Shown: positions 18,760-28,976 of the stretch, in pieces
Position numbering within the stretch: the first letter of the stretch is position 1
Layout: every line of letters begins with the position of its first letter
Assembly: GCF_037914945.1 (NCBI RefSeq)
Contig: NZ_CP149787.1
Coordinates: forward strand, 558,001-622,000
Direction: 5' to 3'
Origin: Haloterrigena sp. KLK7
Lineage (GTDB): Archaea; Halobacteriota; Halobacteria; Halobacteriales; Natrialbaceae
Length of the DNA: 64,000 nt
Translations under genes and position numbers: made by a program
Notes under the pieces: model-generated
Seen by the model: the letters and a program-made list of their open reading frames with translations, nothing else
The model's database searches: none
Told to the model about the DNA's origin: nothing

Positions 18760-20118
18760 CTACAGTTCGTCCGTGGCGTCCTCGTCGCGGTGCTGGACGA
18801 TCACTTCGCTGTCGGTGATCTCGTTGATCTCCGACGCCTCGATGGGGTAGTCCTCGTCGTCGTGGCCGCCCCAGTTCATCCGCGCCTTGAGTCGATCCGT
18901 CAGCCCCGGTTCCGGATCGACGTAGGCCGTCTGTCCCTCGACCTCCGCGACGATACCGATCTGTTCGCCCGTCTCGTCGACGACGTCCTTCCCCTGATCG
19001 TCCTCGGAGAGTTCGATCCGCCCCATTTCGCCCGCGTCGGCGGTCGATCCACCGGTCTCGGACTCGACTTCGACGTCGGGGGTGGAATCGCCGGCCCCTT
19101 CCGCACCGGTTCCGGCGCCCATTTCGGCACCGGCACCCGCGCCGGTGGCGCCGGCCTCGGCCGTCGTCTCCATCTCGCCGTACTCCTCGACGTCGATGAT
19201 CTCGCCCTCGATCACGTCGCTGCCGACGACCTCCGAGTCGAGCAGTTCGGTCTCCTCTAAGGTGAAGATCATCCGCGTCCGTTCGTCGATCTGCTCTTCG
19301 ACCGTGCGCCGCTCGAGCAGTTCGCTGTGGACGACGGCTCCCTCGTCGCGATTGCTCCGGATGACGCCCTGCTCGATGACGTCGTCGGCGGTCACGTCCG
19401 CGTGTACCACGTCGCTCTCGAGGATCGACCGCTGGACGCTCTCGAGTTCGATGTTGGTCTCGATCTTGTCGCTCTCGAGTTCGTCGTGCTGTTCGACGTC
19501 GACGTCGACGACCCGGCTTTCGACCGTGTAGCGTTCGACCTCCTCGACCGTGTCGAGGCGGCTCTCTTCCGTGATGACCTCGATCTCGTCGGCGGTGACG
19601 AACTCCGTGTCGACGATCTCCCGGTTCAGCAGCTCCGAGTCGACGACGTGGCGCTCGGCGATCTCGGTGTCGACGACCTCGCTCTCGATCGTGTCCCGTT
19701 CGACGACCTCCGTCTCGACGACCTGCGTTTCCACGATTTCGGTCGTTATCGTCTCGCCCTCTCGAAGCTGGTCCTCGAGTTCGCTGCGACCGAGGTCGGC
19801 CCGCTCGAACGCCTGTTCGCGCTCGACGAGTTCGAAGTGACCCAGCCCCTCTCCCGTCGGCTCGTCCTCGTGGTAGATGAACACCAGGTCCTCGTCCTCG
19901 AACCGATCGATGAACTCGTCCCACGTGTACTCCTCGTGGTCCGAACCGAGTTCGTCTCGATGAGCGAAGGAGTGTCCGTGGTCCTCGCTGTCACGAATCG
20001 TCACGGGGACCGCATCGCGGGCCTCCGCCCACTCCTTGATGCGTTCGGGATCGGTGGTCATTCGCCGCTGCGATGAGTCGCCTGTCGACGGCTCGTCTGC
20101 GGGCATGTCGTTTGCCAT
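18760..20118 (-). CDS. Acidic haloarchaeal protein with a period-5 VVxxE repeat and a PRC-barrel-like C-terminus
   Basis: 452 residues, function unknown. Residues 21-85 form an N-terminal domain (VPVTIRDSEDHGHSF ... YTWDEFIDRF ... LVFIYHEDE). From about 126 to 175 a five-residue unit repeats almost perfectly (EIVET, QVVET, EVVER, DTIES, EVVDT, EIAER, HVVDS, ELLNR, EIVDT), and weaker units continue to about 312. Residues 318-365 are Gly/Ala/Thr-rich and probably flexible. Residues 366-430 (GKDVVDETGEQIGIVAEVEG; AYVDPEPGLTDRL) resemble a PRC barrel, a domain often linked to membrane- or RNA-associated proteins. No signal peptide is seen, so it is likely cytoplasmic. The repeat may form a beta-solenoid (inference). 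It is monocistronic. Confidence 0.82.
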   Translation of the reverse strand: MANDMPADEPSTGDSSQRRMTTDPERIKEWAEARDAVPVTIRDSEDHGHSFAHRDELGSDHEEYTWDEFIDRFEDEDLVFIYHEDEPTGEGLGHFELVEREQAFERADLGRSELEDQLREGETITTEIVETQVVETEVVERDTIESEVVDTEIAERHVVDSELLNREIVDTEFVTADEIEVITEESRLDTVEEVERYTVESRVVDVDVEQHDELESDKIETNIELESVQRSILESDVVHADVTADDVIEQGVIRSNRDEGAVVHSELLERRTVEEQIDERTRMIFTLEETELLDSEVVGSDVIEGEIIDVEEYGEMETTAEAGATGAGAGAEMGAGTGAEGAGDSTPDVEVESETGGSTADAGEMGRIELSEDDQGKDVVDETGEQIGIVAEVEGQTAYVDPEPGLTDRLKARMNWGGHDDEDYPIEASEINEITDSEVIVQHRDEDATDEL

Positions 20119-20367
20119 ACGCCAAACCCCGGGCGAGTCACACTTGAGTCGGCGGGGCCCTCTCGCCGGTCAGTATCTCGTTTCTCCCGACCCCGAACGC
20201 GGCATGAATTGTCGGGCCCGTAATCGCCGATTAGCGGTCGCGTCGGGTCGATCCCCGCTGTTCGAGGCGCGGACAGTAGCCTATTACTGCGTCCAGCCGG
20301 TATGAGAGAGTCAGGTCGGCAACCGTTTCCGCTCGCGAAACACACGTTTGCGCGCTCGAGTCGTCCG

Positions 20368-20958
20368 TCAGTCCGACTCGTACTCGGCCCACAGGTACCG
20401 CGTCGCGACGCTTCGATACGGTCGCCACCGCTCGGCGATCTCGCGCATCTCGGCGCGGGACATGTCCTCGCCGTCCCCGTAGAGGTCCTCGATCGCGCGG
20501 CGAATCGCGAGGTCGCCCAGGGGCAGCACGTCCTCGCGTTCCAGGACGAACAGGAGGTACATGCGAGCCGTCCACTCCCCGACGCCCTTGATTTCGGTCA
20601 GCAGATCGACGACCTCGTCGTTCGAGTAGTCGGCGAGCCCCGCTCGGGTATAGTCGTTCTCTCGGAAGGCCCGCGCGGCGTTGCGCATGTACTCGACCTT
20701 GCTCTCGGAGAGCCCGGCGGCCCGCAGCGCCTCGTCCTCGGCGTTCAGGACGGTCTCGGGGGTCACCTCGTCGCGGAGCAGTTCGAAGACCCGCTCGCGG
20801 ACGGCGGTCGCGCTCGCGGTCGACAGCTGCTGGTTGATGATGGAGATACAGAGCCGTTCGAACTCGTCCCAGTCCCGTTCGACGTACGGATCGTGTCGGT
20901 CGATGAGGTCCGCCATCACGGGGTCGTTCCGGATAACGGGTTCGGCCTCGTCTAACAT
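20368..20958 (-). CDS. DNA-3-methyladenine glycosylase 2 family protein (AlkA-like)
   Basis: 196 residues of the HhH-GPD superfamily. The helix-hairpin-helix is LTEIKGVGEWTAR (about 120-132) and the catalytic Asp149 follows in VLPLGDLAIRRA. Residues 33-50 (FERLCISIINQQLSTASA) are the conserved first helices. It should excise alkylated purines from DNA in base-excision repair. It lacks the N-terminal domain of E. coli AlkA, as is usual for short archaeal and bacillary forms. There is no [4Fe-4S] cluster motif at the C-terminus, which argues against an EndoIII/MutY assignment. It is separated by 76 bases from the flavoprotein gene on the same strand. Confidence 0.92.
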   Translation of the reverse strand: MLDEAEPVIRNDPVMADLIDRHDPYVERDWDEFERLCISIINQQLSTASATAVRERVFELLRDEVTPETVLNAEDEALRAAGLSESKVEYMRNAARAFRENDYTRAGLADYSNDEVVDLLTEIKGVGEWTARMYLLFVLEREDVLPLGDLAIRRAIEDLYGDGEDMSRAEMREIAERWRPYRSVATRYLWAEYESD

Positions 20959-21034
20959 CTACGTAGACGAACGGGAGGGCTCGAGGGATGAAAGGCCTCT
21001 CGGTCGATCGAGTTCGCGATTCGGTCGCGGTCCG

Positions 21035-22915
21035 TTACTCGAGGTGGTGGTAGTCGAGTTCGTAGCCTTCCTCGAGTGCCTCGCGGACCGGATCGCTCGG
21101 TTCGGCGACGCCGCGGCGGTCGATCGCGAGACCGCCCTCGTCGGCCGAGACGAGCAGATTGATGCGCCAGTCCGGGTCGGTCTCCGGGTAGTCCGTCCGG
21201 TGATGGGCGCCCCTGGATTCGGTTCGAGCCAGGGCCGTTCGGAGCATCGCTTCGGCGACGGTGAGGCTAACCGAGAGATCGACGGCGAACTCGAACGATC
21301 GCGAGGTGAGTCCGCCCTCGACGCGCAAGTCCCCCGTTCGATCGCGGAGCGCCTCGAGTTCCTCGAGTCCGGCCCGAAGCCCGGACTCGTCGCGGAGAAT
21401 GCCCGCGCGAGCCCACAGCAACTCGCCGAGGTCCTCCAGCAAGGTCGTCGGCGTGACCCCTCCGTCGGCGTCCGCGAGCGACGCGAGCGACCGAAACTCC
21501 CGTTCGGCGAGGGCTCGCTGTTCGTCGGTCACCGACAGATCGGCGTCCGATCCGTCGACCGCGGTCGCGATGTGCTCACCGACGAGCTTGCCGATCGCGA
21601 CGGTTTCGGCGAGCGAGTTGCCGCCGAGCCGGTTCGCACCGTGGACGCCGGCGACGGCCTCGCCGACGGCGTACAAGCCGTCGACGTCGGTTTCGCCGGT
21701 GCGGAAGTCGATGTCGATGCCGCCCATCGTGTAGTGGGCAGTCGGCGCGACCTCGATCGGTTCCTCGGTGATGTCGACGCCGAGCGACGCGAAGCGCTCG
21801 ACCATCCGCGGCAGCCGTTCCCGGACGTAGTCGGCGTCCCGATGCGAGATGTCGAGATAGACGCCGCCGTTCTCGGTTCCTCGGCCCGCGTCGATCTCTC
21901 GACCGATCGCCCGCGCGACGACGTCGCGCGCGTCGAGTTCCATCTGATCCGGCGAGTACCGTTCCATGAACCGTTCGTTCTCGGCGTTGTAGAGCCGTCC
22001 GCCCTCGCCGCGCACGGCTTCGGTGACGAGTCGGCCGTCCCACTCCTCCCCGTAGCGTTCGCCGACCATCCCCGTCGGGTGGAACTGGACGAACTCGAGG
22101 TCCATCAGTCGAGCGCCCGCCTCGAGAGCCAGCGCCTGGGCGTCCCCGTTGTTCTCGTCGTCCCGCGAGGAGTGGCGGTCGTAGAGCGCCGAGAAGCCGC
22201 CCGCGGCGAGGACGACGTGGTTCGACCGGAACAGCAGACCCCGGCCGGTCTCCATGTCGAAGCCGGCGGCGCCGAAGACGCGCCGCCCGTCCGAGAGCAG
22301 CCGCGTGATCATCACGTTCTCGCGATGGGGGATCTCGAGGTCGCGAGCCCGTCCGATCAGCGTTTCGAGCATCGCCTCGCCGGTCCGGTCGCCGACGAAG
22401 CAGGTCCGGCGGTACGACTGGGCACCGAAGTACCGCTGGTTGATCGCCCCGTCGTCAGTCCGGTCGAACGGCATCCCCCACTCCTCGAGTTCGCGGATTC
22501 GATCCGGCATCTCGCGCGCGGTCAGTTCGACGGCCTCGGGATCGTTCAGATGGTGTCCTTCGTTCAGCGTGTCCGCGGCGTGGATCGTCCAGTCGTCTTC
22601 GTCGTCCAGCGAACCGAGCGCGGCGTTGATCCCGCCGGCCGCCCAGGTCGTGTGCGCGTCGCCGTGGTCTCGCTTCCCGATCACCAGCGGCTCGAGGCCG
22701 GATTCGGCGAGGCTGATCGCGACGCGGGCGCCCGCCGCCCCCGCGCCGACGACGAGTACCGGCGTCCTGACGACGTCGTATCCGAGGCCGTCCGATGACG
22801 CCGATCGATTCCCTCGTCCGATTCGGTTCTCTACGCCGGCGATGTCGGCTGCCGCGGCCGATTCCCGACGCGCGTTCTCCGCCGGTCGACGGTCGTCAGC
22901 GGGTGGATTTGTCAT
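21035..22915 (-). CDS. Orphan SdhA/fumarate reductase-type FAD-binding protein
   Basis: 626 residues, closely resembling SdhA/NadB: VLVVGAGAAGARVAISLAES (FAD), DAHTTWAAGGINAALGSLDD, EFVQFHPTGM, TEAVRGEGGRLYN, and HYTMGGIDIDFRTGETDVDG near the end. In the SdhA of this window the residue after Ser in the flavin-attachment segment is His (RSHTGAAEGG); here it reads DAHTTWAAGG, so a His is again present and covalent FAD is possible. There is no iron-sulfur or membrane partner gene beside it. It may be an L-aspartate oxidase-like enzyme or a soluble fumarate reductase relative; sequence alone does not decide. The ATG at 22915 is chosen because the frame above it is non-coding in character. Confidence 0.85.
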   Translation of the reverse strand: MTNPPADDRRPAENARRESAAAADIAGVENRIGRGNRSASSDGLGYDVVRTPVLVVGAGAAGARVAISLAESGLEPLVIGKRDHGDAHTTWAAGGINAALGSLDDEDDWTIHAADTLNEGHHLNDPEAVELTAREMPDRIRELEEWGMPFDRTDDGAINQRYFGAQSYRRTCFVGDRTGEAMLETLIGRARDLEIPHRENVMITRLLSDGRRVFGAAGFDMETGRGLLFRSNHVVLAAGGFSALYDRHSSRDDENNGDAQALALEAGARLMDLEFVQFHPTGMVGERYGEEWDGRLVTEAVRGEGGRLYNAENERFMERYSPDQMELDARDVVARAIGREIDAGRGTENGGVYLDISHRDADYVRERLPRMVERFASLGVDITEEPIEVAPTAHYTMGGIDIDFRTGETDVDGLYAVGEAVAGVHGANRLGGNSLAETVAIGKLVGEHIATAVDGSDADLSVTDEQRALAEREFRSLASLADADGGVTPTTLLEDLGELLWARAGILRDESGLRAGLEELEALRDRTGDLRVEGGLTSRSFEFAVDLSVSLTVAEAMLRTALARTESRGAHHRTDYPETDPDWRINLLVSADEGGLAIDRRGVAEPSDPVREALEEGYELDYHHLE

Positions 22916-23245
22916 ACAAGTAATGTATGGGCCGCGCGTACTTAGGGAACGCCCCAAACGATACAATTCGGCAGGTAAAACGGCTGTAGCGTGCGTTCCT
23001 GCGTCAATCGTCAGCCTATCCGTTACCCGACTCGAGGCCCTCGAAACGATCGAAGCGGATGCAGCCGATCGTCCACCTCGCCGTCGGCTATCGCTGTTAC
23101 GCTGGCTCCGTCCGCTGGCGACCATCGGTGGAGTTGATCCGGCGGCGCTCCGACGGCTAGCAGCGGGGACGTGTCGAACTCTTCCACTCCGGACACCGAC
23201 GTGATTCGGCGAGGCAGTTTTCGTTTCGGGCGGGCTACTGTGGGT
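22916..23245. other. Divergent intergenic region with palindrome over the flavoprotein start
   Basis: 330 bases without a supported gene. The only clear structure is CATACA-AGTAA-TGTATG (22913-22929), a 6-base inverted repeat that includes the flavoprotein start codon. It may be an operator or simply chance. The promoter of the small zinc-finger gene probably lies near the right edge. Confidence 0.4.
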
Positions 23246-23404
23246 ATGTCGATGACGTCCCCCGTCTTCTGTCACGTGTGCAACGAAGAGATGATCCTCG
23301 ACGAAGACCTCGTGCATCATCTCGTGTACGACCACAAACCGCGCGAGTTAGCCAAGCAACTCGTCGCCGAGTGGGAGGCGGAAGAGCTCGGCGAAGCGAT
23401 GTGA
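23246..23404 (+). CDS. Small zinc-finger protein (52 aa)
   Basis: A microprotein of 52 residues, MSMTSPVFCHVCNEEM onward. It contains a Cys-x2-Cys pair (CHVC), followed by two His (LVHHLVYDH), a C2H2-like zinc finger spacing. The rest is a short acidic helix (RELAKQLVAEWEAEELGEAM). Such C2H2-type microproteins are common in haloarchaea and are mostly of unknown function. An alternative start two codons in (MTSPVF) is possible; upstream in-frame sequence to 23171 looks non-coding. It converges with the P-type ATPase gene 66 bases away. Confidence 0.78.
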   Translation: MSMTSPVFCHVCNEEMILDEDLVHHLVYDHKPRELAKQLVAEWEAEELGEAM

Positions 23405-23470
23405 TCGGCCGGACTTTCGGCGGCGCGCGCGGCGTGACGCGATTTTTCGGCGGAGAGCTCACCGGAACGG

Positions 23471-26083
<2,613 letters not shown>

Positions 26084-26118
26084 TACCGGTCAGTAGTCGC
26101 CCCGCTACTATACGGGTT

Positions 26119-26136
26119 ATTTGGCGTGCGCCAAAT
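26119..26136. promoter_or_regulatory. Palindromic operator candidate upstream of the P-type ATPase
   Basis: ATTTGGCG-TG-CGCCAAAT, two perfect 8-base arms around two bases. It lies 36-53 bases upstream of the ATPase ATG. A TATA-like CCGTATAGTA (about 26105-26114) sits between it and the start, so the site abuts the upstream edge of the core promoter. This suits a metal-sensing regulator of the ArsR/SmtB or MerR-like kinds, but no such gene is adjacent. Confidence 0.6.
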
Positions 26137-26270
26137 CGGAGGTCGGCTCGAGCTAATCGATCTCCCCGTACGGATCGTCTTCGATCGGTCGTCTCAGCCA
26201 CTGAGAGCTCGGCGCTCTCTATCGAGTCGCTCAGTACGGGTCCGCTCGTAAAAGAGAATATGTCGCGGGG

Positions 26271-26702
26271 TTACTGTGAACCGCTGGTATCGTCTCCGCG
26301 GATCGGACCGCCGGCTTCCGTCCAAGCCGGGAATCCGCCCGCGACGTGAGCGACGCGGTCTCGCCCCATTTCCGCGGCGCGCTGGGCAGCGAGGGCCGAT
26401 CGCGCACCGGCCGCACAGTAGAACACGAGTTCCGCCGCGTCGCTGAATTCGTCCATATAGTACGGGCTGTCGGGATCGATGTGAAACTCCAGCATCCCCC
26501 GAGACGCGTGGATCGCACCGGGAACTCGTCCCTCGGTTAACTCGGGAGCGTCGCGAACGTCGACGAAGAGGACTCCGTCCTCGTCGAGGCGGTCGATCGC
26601 TTCTTCGGGCGAATACGTCCTGATGGCGGTGTTAGCTTCCGCGACGAGTTCTCTGAATCCGCGTGTTATCTGGCTCTCGTTCGATCGAGTTTCTGTTGTC
26701 AT
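26271..26702 (-). CDS. Rhodanese-like domain protein
   Basis: 143 residues, one rhodanese domain. The active-site loop is VFYCAAGARSAL, with the catalytic Cys96, and the signature VDVRDAPELTEGRVPGAIH is at 47-65. Single-domain rhodaneses carry persulfide sulfur between donors and acceptors. The start at 26702 (MTTETRSNES) is preferred over one at 26759 that adds 19 residues. It is transcribed in the same direction as the P-type ATPase 187 bases further on, and a sulfur or metal stress role is plausible but not shown. Confidence 0.9.
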   Translation of the reverse strand: MTTETRSNESQITRGFRELVAEANTAIRTYSPEEAIDRLDEDGVLFVDVRDAPELTEGRVPGAIHASRGMLEFHIDPDSPYYMDEFSDAAELVFYCAAGARSALAAQRAAEMGRDRVAHVAGGFPAWTEAGGPIRGDDTSGSQ

Positions 26703-26866
26703 TGTCGTCCCCTCTTGATCCCCAAGAGTCGGCGATGGATCCAGAATTACCGGGTTCAAACACTCGAATCGATGAGAATCGTATTCTTATAGGCTCCCCA
26801 GAGAGATAGCAGTGTCGATTGTTATCACGAAACATTCGATACCTACGTATCGGCTGCTTCAGTGAT

Positions 26867-27613
26867 TCACAGGCCGGCGGTCAACGCCTCGAGCGAGTCG
26901 TCGTCCTCGACGAACGTCGTCGCGAGGCTGGACTCGGCCCGCCGGAGCCGGTAGGAGAGCGTCGAACGCGGAATCTCCAGCCGTTCGGCCAGTTCACCGA
27001 GTTCGATCCGGCGCGGCGTCTCGTAGTAGCCGTGCTCGACGGCCGCCCGCAGCGCCTCGCGCTGTTCGTCCGGGAGGTCCTGCTCGGGCTCGAGCGGCGC
27101 CCGATCGGGGTCGAGCTCCGTCAGTCGCAGCATCTCAATGCCGGTACACTCGCCGACCTCGTCGCCCAGCGCGTCGAAGAACTCGTGGATCGGCGCGTCG
27201 CTGCCCAGCACGATCCGCCAGCGGTAGCGCCGGCCCTCGCGGTAGGTCTCGAACAGCAGCCCCTCGCCCAGGTACTCGAGGGCGACGTGGGGGACCGAGG
27301 TACAGACGTCCGTGCGGTCCCAGTAGGTGTAGACCACGAGCGTGTCGTTCGACCGATCCAGCACCTGCACCTCGCAGTCGGCCCCGCAGTCGTCCTTGAC
27401 CAGGCAGTCGGCGAAGAAGTCCGCGTTCTTGTAGGCGTCCTCGAGGGCCTCGAGGGCCTCGGGCGACCCCTCCGCGTGGTCGACCCGCCAGAGGCTGTCC
27501 GCGGTGACGTGACACGACAGCGAGCGGATGGAGGCGTCCGGGTAGTCGGCGAGGACGTCCGCGACCGGATTCGTTCCCGGTTCGTACTCGAGGGCGAAGA
27601 CGAACTCTCTCAT
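26867..27613 (-). CDS. Bat-type helix-turn-helix regulator (HTH_10)
   Basis: 248 residues. The C-terminal 60 residues (LPDEQREALRAAVEHGYYET ... ELAERLEIPRSTLSYRLRRA) are the HTH_10 domain of the bacterio-opsin activator (Bat) family, frequent in haloarchaea. The N-terminal 180 residues (MREFVFALEYEPGTNPVADV onward) are a sensor-like region with several Cys (SCHV, DCLVKDDCGADCEV, DVCTS), which might bind a metal or sense redox state. No PAS or GAF domain is obvious. The ATG at 27613 is used; the frame above it is Arg-rich. Targets are unknown. It is divergent from 27676 with about 60 bases between them. Confidence 0.88.
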   Translation of the reverse strand: MREFVFALEYEPGTNPVADVLADYPDASIRSLSCHVTADSLWRVDHAEGSPEALEALEDAYKNADFFADCLVKDDCGADCEVQVLDRSNDTLVVYTYWDRTDVCTSVPHVALEYLGEGLLFETYREGRRYRWRIVLGSDAPIHEFFDALGDEVGECTGIEMLRLTELDPDRAPLEPEQDLPDEQREALRAAVEHGYYETPRRIELGELAERLEIPRSTLSYRLRRAESSLATTFVEDDDSLEALTAGL

Positions 27614-27675
27614 TACTGCTCCGTAGGGGTCCACACGACAAAGGGGTTTCTCGCTGGCGACCGTACGTCCGCGTG

Positions 27676-28233
27676 ATGGCACCGCCAGTGGTACTCTCGA
27701 CGCCGACCGCCAGCCGACAGGTCCGCGAGTTCTGGGCGTTCTATCGGCGCTACACGGACACGACGATCCACACGGCCGCGACCGCGGGGCTGACGATATT
27801 CGGCCTGCTGATCTTTCTCGATCCGTGGTTCGCGGTGCTGGCCATCGGATCGTACGTGCTTCCGCCGGTCGTTCTGTATACCCTCGCCGACGAACGAGTC
27901 CCCGGTTCCGACGACGCCGAGCCACGGCAGGGTCGACCCGCGGAGCAGACCGCGCGAACCGTCGACACGACGAAACGGCGGTCGACCGCGGGTCGCTCGA
28001 GCGGTGCCGTGAACTCGAGGACGACCCCGCGCACGCAGTCGGGAACCGGCGACACCGACAGCGATAGCGACGGCGGCGACGCGGATTTCGACGGCGTCGG
28101 GACCGATACCGACTCGGACAGCGATGGAACTGACACCGATTCGGACAGCGACGACGGTGACACCGACTCGGACAGCGACGACGGTGACACCGACTCGGAC
28201 AGCGACGACGGCGACACCGATTCCGACACCTGA
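27676..28233 (+). CDS. Membrane protein with Asp/Ser-rich repeat tail
   Basis: 185 residues. The N-terminal half has two hydrophobic helices (AATAGLTIFGLLIFLDPWFAVLAIG, and SYVLPPVVLYTL) in a small membrane domain also seen in other haloarchaea. Residues 80-125 are basic and polar. From about 125 to the end the sequence is a DSDSDDGDT repeat encoded by a 27-base tandem repeat (28105-28230). The tail resembles the SD-repeats of surface proteins and is probably an extended, highly charged linker. The function is unknown. Confidence 0.72.
   Translation: MAPPVVLSTPTASRQVREFWAFYRRYTDTTIHTAATAGLTIFGLLIFLDPWFAVLAIGSYVLPPVVLYTLADERVPGSDDAEPRQGRPAEQTARTVDTTKRRSTAGRSSGAVNSRTTPRTQSGTGDTDSDSDGGDADFDGVGTDTDSDSDGTDTDSDSDDGDTDSDSDDGDTDSDSDDGDTDSDT
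28105..28230 (+). repeat. 27-base tandem repeat coding the Asp/Ser tail
   Basis: Four full units starting at 28105, 28132, 28159 and 28186, plus an 18-base partial at 28213, each based on GACACCGACTCGGACAGCGA then CGACGGT. The last three full units are almost identical (1-2 differences), the first is more diverged. Nine codons per unit keep the frame, so the number of units may vary between strains. Confidence 0.93.
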
Positions 28234-28236
28234 GCC

Positions 28237-28440
28237 TCAGTCGGCGTCGGGATCGTAGTCGAAGATATCCTCGATCCGACAGTCGAAGAACGCCGCCAGC
28301 TCGAACGCGAGCTCGAGACTCGGATCGTACCGGCCGCGCTCGATCGCGTTGATGGTCTGTCTCGAGACGTCGACCTCGTCGGCCAGTTCACCCTGCGTCA
28401 CGTCTCGCTTCGCCCGCCAGACCTTCAGATCGTTCTCCAT
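28237..28440 (-). CDS. XRE family helix-turn-helix regulator (67 aa)
   Basis: 67 residues making a single HTH_3 domain: MENDLKVWRAKRDVTQGELA then DEVDVSRQTINAIERGRYDP, the classical Cro/cI recognition-helix pattern. Small XRE regulators of this size almost always follow a membrane protein gene in archaea and bacteria; here that gene (28443-28823) is 2 bases upstream. The pair probably forms an operon regulated by this protein. Two direct AAAGTGTAC motifs upstream of the operon are candidate sites. The function of the pair is not established. Confidence 0.92.
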   Translation of the reverse strand: MENDLKVWRAKRDVTQGELADEVDVSRQTINAIERGRYDPSLELAFELAAFFDCRIEDIFDYDPDAD

Positions 28441-28442
28441 CG

Positions 28443-28823
28443 TTACATTCGTCGGCTGTACCACGACCAAGCAGTTCCGAAAACGACCAGCCCGGCCAGC
28501 AGCAGCCACGTGTAGTGACTGAAGACGGGATAGGTGACGTCGGCGCTGCTCTCGACGCTCCCGACCGTCATCAGCCCGACGAGGAGCGCCCAGAACGAGA
28601 GCGTCGAGGCGCGAAACCCGATCTGGAGGAATCGTTCGTCGGTCACGTCTCGATCGTCGAGGAGCTGCAGCCACCACAGGCCGCCGACGAGAAAGACCGC
28701 TCCACCGCCGACGGCCAGCCCGAGTCCGAGCGTTCCCGAGTCGACGATATCCGACAGCGGCCCCATACTGAGGAATCCGACGGTCATCAACGCGATGCTG
28801 GCAAACGATCGTCGTTCTGACAT
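28443..28823 (-). CDS. DUF2178-like four-helix membrane protein, partner of XRE regulator
   Basis: 126 residues with four predicted transmembrane helices (about 8-22, 33-52, 70-90 and 105-122). Its length and the directly following XRE regulator match the DUF2178 arrangement, though the family call is from memory of that gene pair. No catalytic motif is seen. The gene begins at 28823 (MSERRSFASI) just after a TATA-like ACATATAGC region (28852-28860). The stop lies 2 bases from the regulator start. Confidence 0.75.
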   Translation of the reverse strand: MSERRSFASIALMTVGFLSMGPLSDIVDSGTLGLGLAVGGGAVFLVGGLWWLQLLDDRDVTDERFLQIGFRASTLSFWALLVGLMTVGSVESSADVTYPVFSHYTWLLLAGLVVFGTAWSWYSRRM

Positions 28824-28830
28824 CGTGTGT

Positions 28831-28853
28831 AAAGTGTACTTTCCAAAGTGTAC
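28831..28853. promoter_or_regulatory. Direct repeat AAAGTGTAC x2, operator candidate
   Basis: AAAGTGTAC occurs at 28831-28839 and 28845-28853, 14 bases apart, in the promoter of the membrane protein/XRE pair. The first copy continues to form the near-palindrome AAAGT-GT-ACTTT. The second overlaps the TATA-like region. This fits autorepression by the 67-residue XRE protein. Confidence 0.55.
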
Positions 28854-28976
28854 ATATAGCTTTCTAATCTGTCAGCCAATTTTGTCACTCGTAGCTCGAG
28901 TCGGTCGCACTCGAGCGATAATTTTGGATACCAAAGGTAGACTGCCAACTACTGGTAACGTCGAAGACGGCGACTG

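Noticed and set aside
18760-20118. Assignment of the period-5 protein as a classical pentapeptide-repeat protein
   Set aside because: In the classical pattern the two hydrophobic positions are two residues apart; here they are adjacent, so the name would mislead.
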